Shown here: positions 5,079-5,307 of the stretch, in pieces
Layout of the letters: each line of letters begins with the position of its first letter
How positions within the stretch are numbered: the first letter of the stretch is position 1
Assembly: GCA_009776625.1 (NCBI GenBank)
Contig: WRNL01000106.1
Coordinates: forward strand, 1-5,307
DNA length: 5,307 bases
From: Methanomassiliicoccaceae archaeon
Lineage (GTDB): Archaea; Thermoplasmatota; Thermoplasmata; Methanomassiliicoccales; Methanomethylophilaceae
Direction: 5' to 3'
Program-made: the position numbers and the translations under genes
Notes under the pieces: generated by a model
Seen by the model: the letters and a program-made list of their open reading frames with translations, nothing else
The model's database searches: none
Told to the model about the DNA's origin: nothing

Positions 5079-5307
5079 TCAGGAGTCCCTAAGCACAGGG
5101 CACACCATCCTCAGGGCGCGGCTGCCGTCCGTGTAGAAACCGTCGAGGCGCGCGACGGGGGCGAACCCCCTCCTGCTGTAGAACGACACGGCCTCCGAGT
5201 TAGACTCCCTCACCTCCAGCTGTACGAGGCGCTTGCCCTCCATGTAGGCGCGGAACCTGAACTCCTCCAGCAGCGCCCCGCCGGCGCCCTCCCGCCTGCG
5301 GCGGGGG
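5079..5307 (-). CDS. GNAT (RimI-like) N-acetyltransferase, N-terminus beyond window
   Basis: My translation of the minus strand gives the last 76 residues of a GNAT acetyltransferase, open to the window edge. The fragment starts within the acetyl-CoA pyrophosphate-binding loop (RRREGAGGALL, matching the R/Q-x-x-G-x-G/A pattern). It continues through a beta strand (LVQLEVRESN) and the following helix (SEAVSFYSRRGF), then LDGFYTDGSRALRMV. The LEVRESN-A-FY-R-GF order is typical of RimI-type protein N-terminal acetyltransferases, but other GNAT enzymes share it, so the substrate is not assigned. About half of the protein, including the N-terminal substrate-binding part, is outside the window. The gene converges on the MazG-like gene, and the two stop codons are adjacent with no intergenic base. 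Confidence 0.85.
   Translation of the reverse strand, partial: PRRRREGAGGALLEEFRFRAYMEGKRLVQLEVRESNSEAVSFYSRRGFAPVARLDGFYTDGSRALRMVCPVLRDS

Overview
The window looks like part of an archaeal chromosome, most likely a high-GC member of the Thermoplasmatota such as a Methanomassiliicoccales-type methanogen. This is inference from several traits. The coding sequence is GC-rich: a sampled 60-base block, 3721-3780, has 39 G+C. AGG for arginine and ATA for isoleucine are common. Most starts lack a Shine-Dalgarno sequence, and several genes have TATA-like boxes about 22-27 bases before the likely start codon. The gene types (anaerobic cobalamin synthesis, Sel1 repeats, a DUF4143 ATPase) fit but do not prove the lineage.

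Left part, all on the minus strand: the N-terminal 197 residues of a cobalt-factor II/precorrin-2 C20-methyltransferase (CbiL, 1-592, running off the window); a DUF1648/SdpI-family membrane protein with six predicted transmembrane segments (716-1402); and a cytoplasmic protein made almost entirely of eleven Sel1 repeats (1521-2882). A promoter candidate precedes each gene, so the three may be transcribed separately.

Centre (2883-3349): a 467-base gene-free region separates the Sel1 gene from a divergent AAA ATPase gene. Its left half has ordinary composition and two near-perfect palindromes with 7-1-7 geometry, one of them over the probable TATA box of the Sel1 gene. Its right half is an AT-rich island (3121-3300 has 53 G+C in 180 bases, 29%). 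The island carries a 43/42-base direct repeat built from shorter units containing AAAACGC, spaced about 33 bases apart. This is the most unusual part of the window.

Right part: on the plus strand, a DUF4143-type ATPase with an intact Walker A, Walker B and C-terminal PD-(D/E)xK-like motif (3350-4684), then a small MazG-superfamily nucleotide pyrophosphatase-like protein (4755-5078). The stop codon of that gene directly abuts the stop codon of a convergent, incomplete GNAT (RimI-like) acetyltransferase (5079-5307, minus).

The genes do not form one obvious pathway. CbiL belongs to cobamide synthesis, the MazG-like protein to nucleotide clean-up, and the GNAT protein to acetylation. The Sel1/ATPase pair around the repeat island is the only arrangement that hints at a shared, unknown role, and that link is speculative. 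No RNA gene, CRISPR array or transposase was seen.
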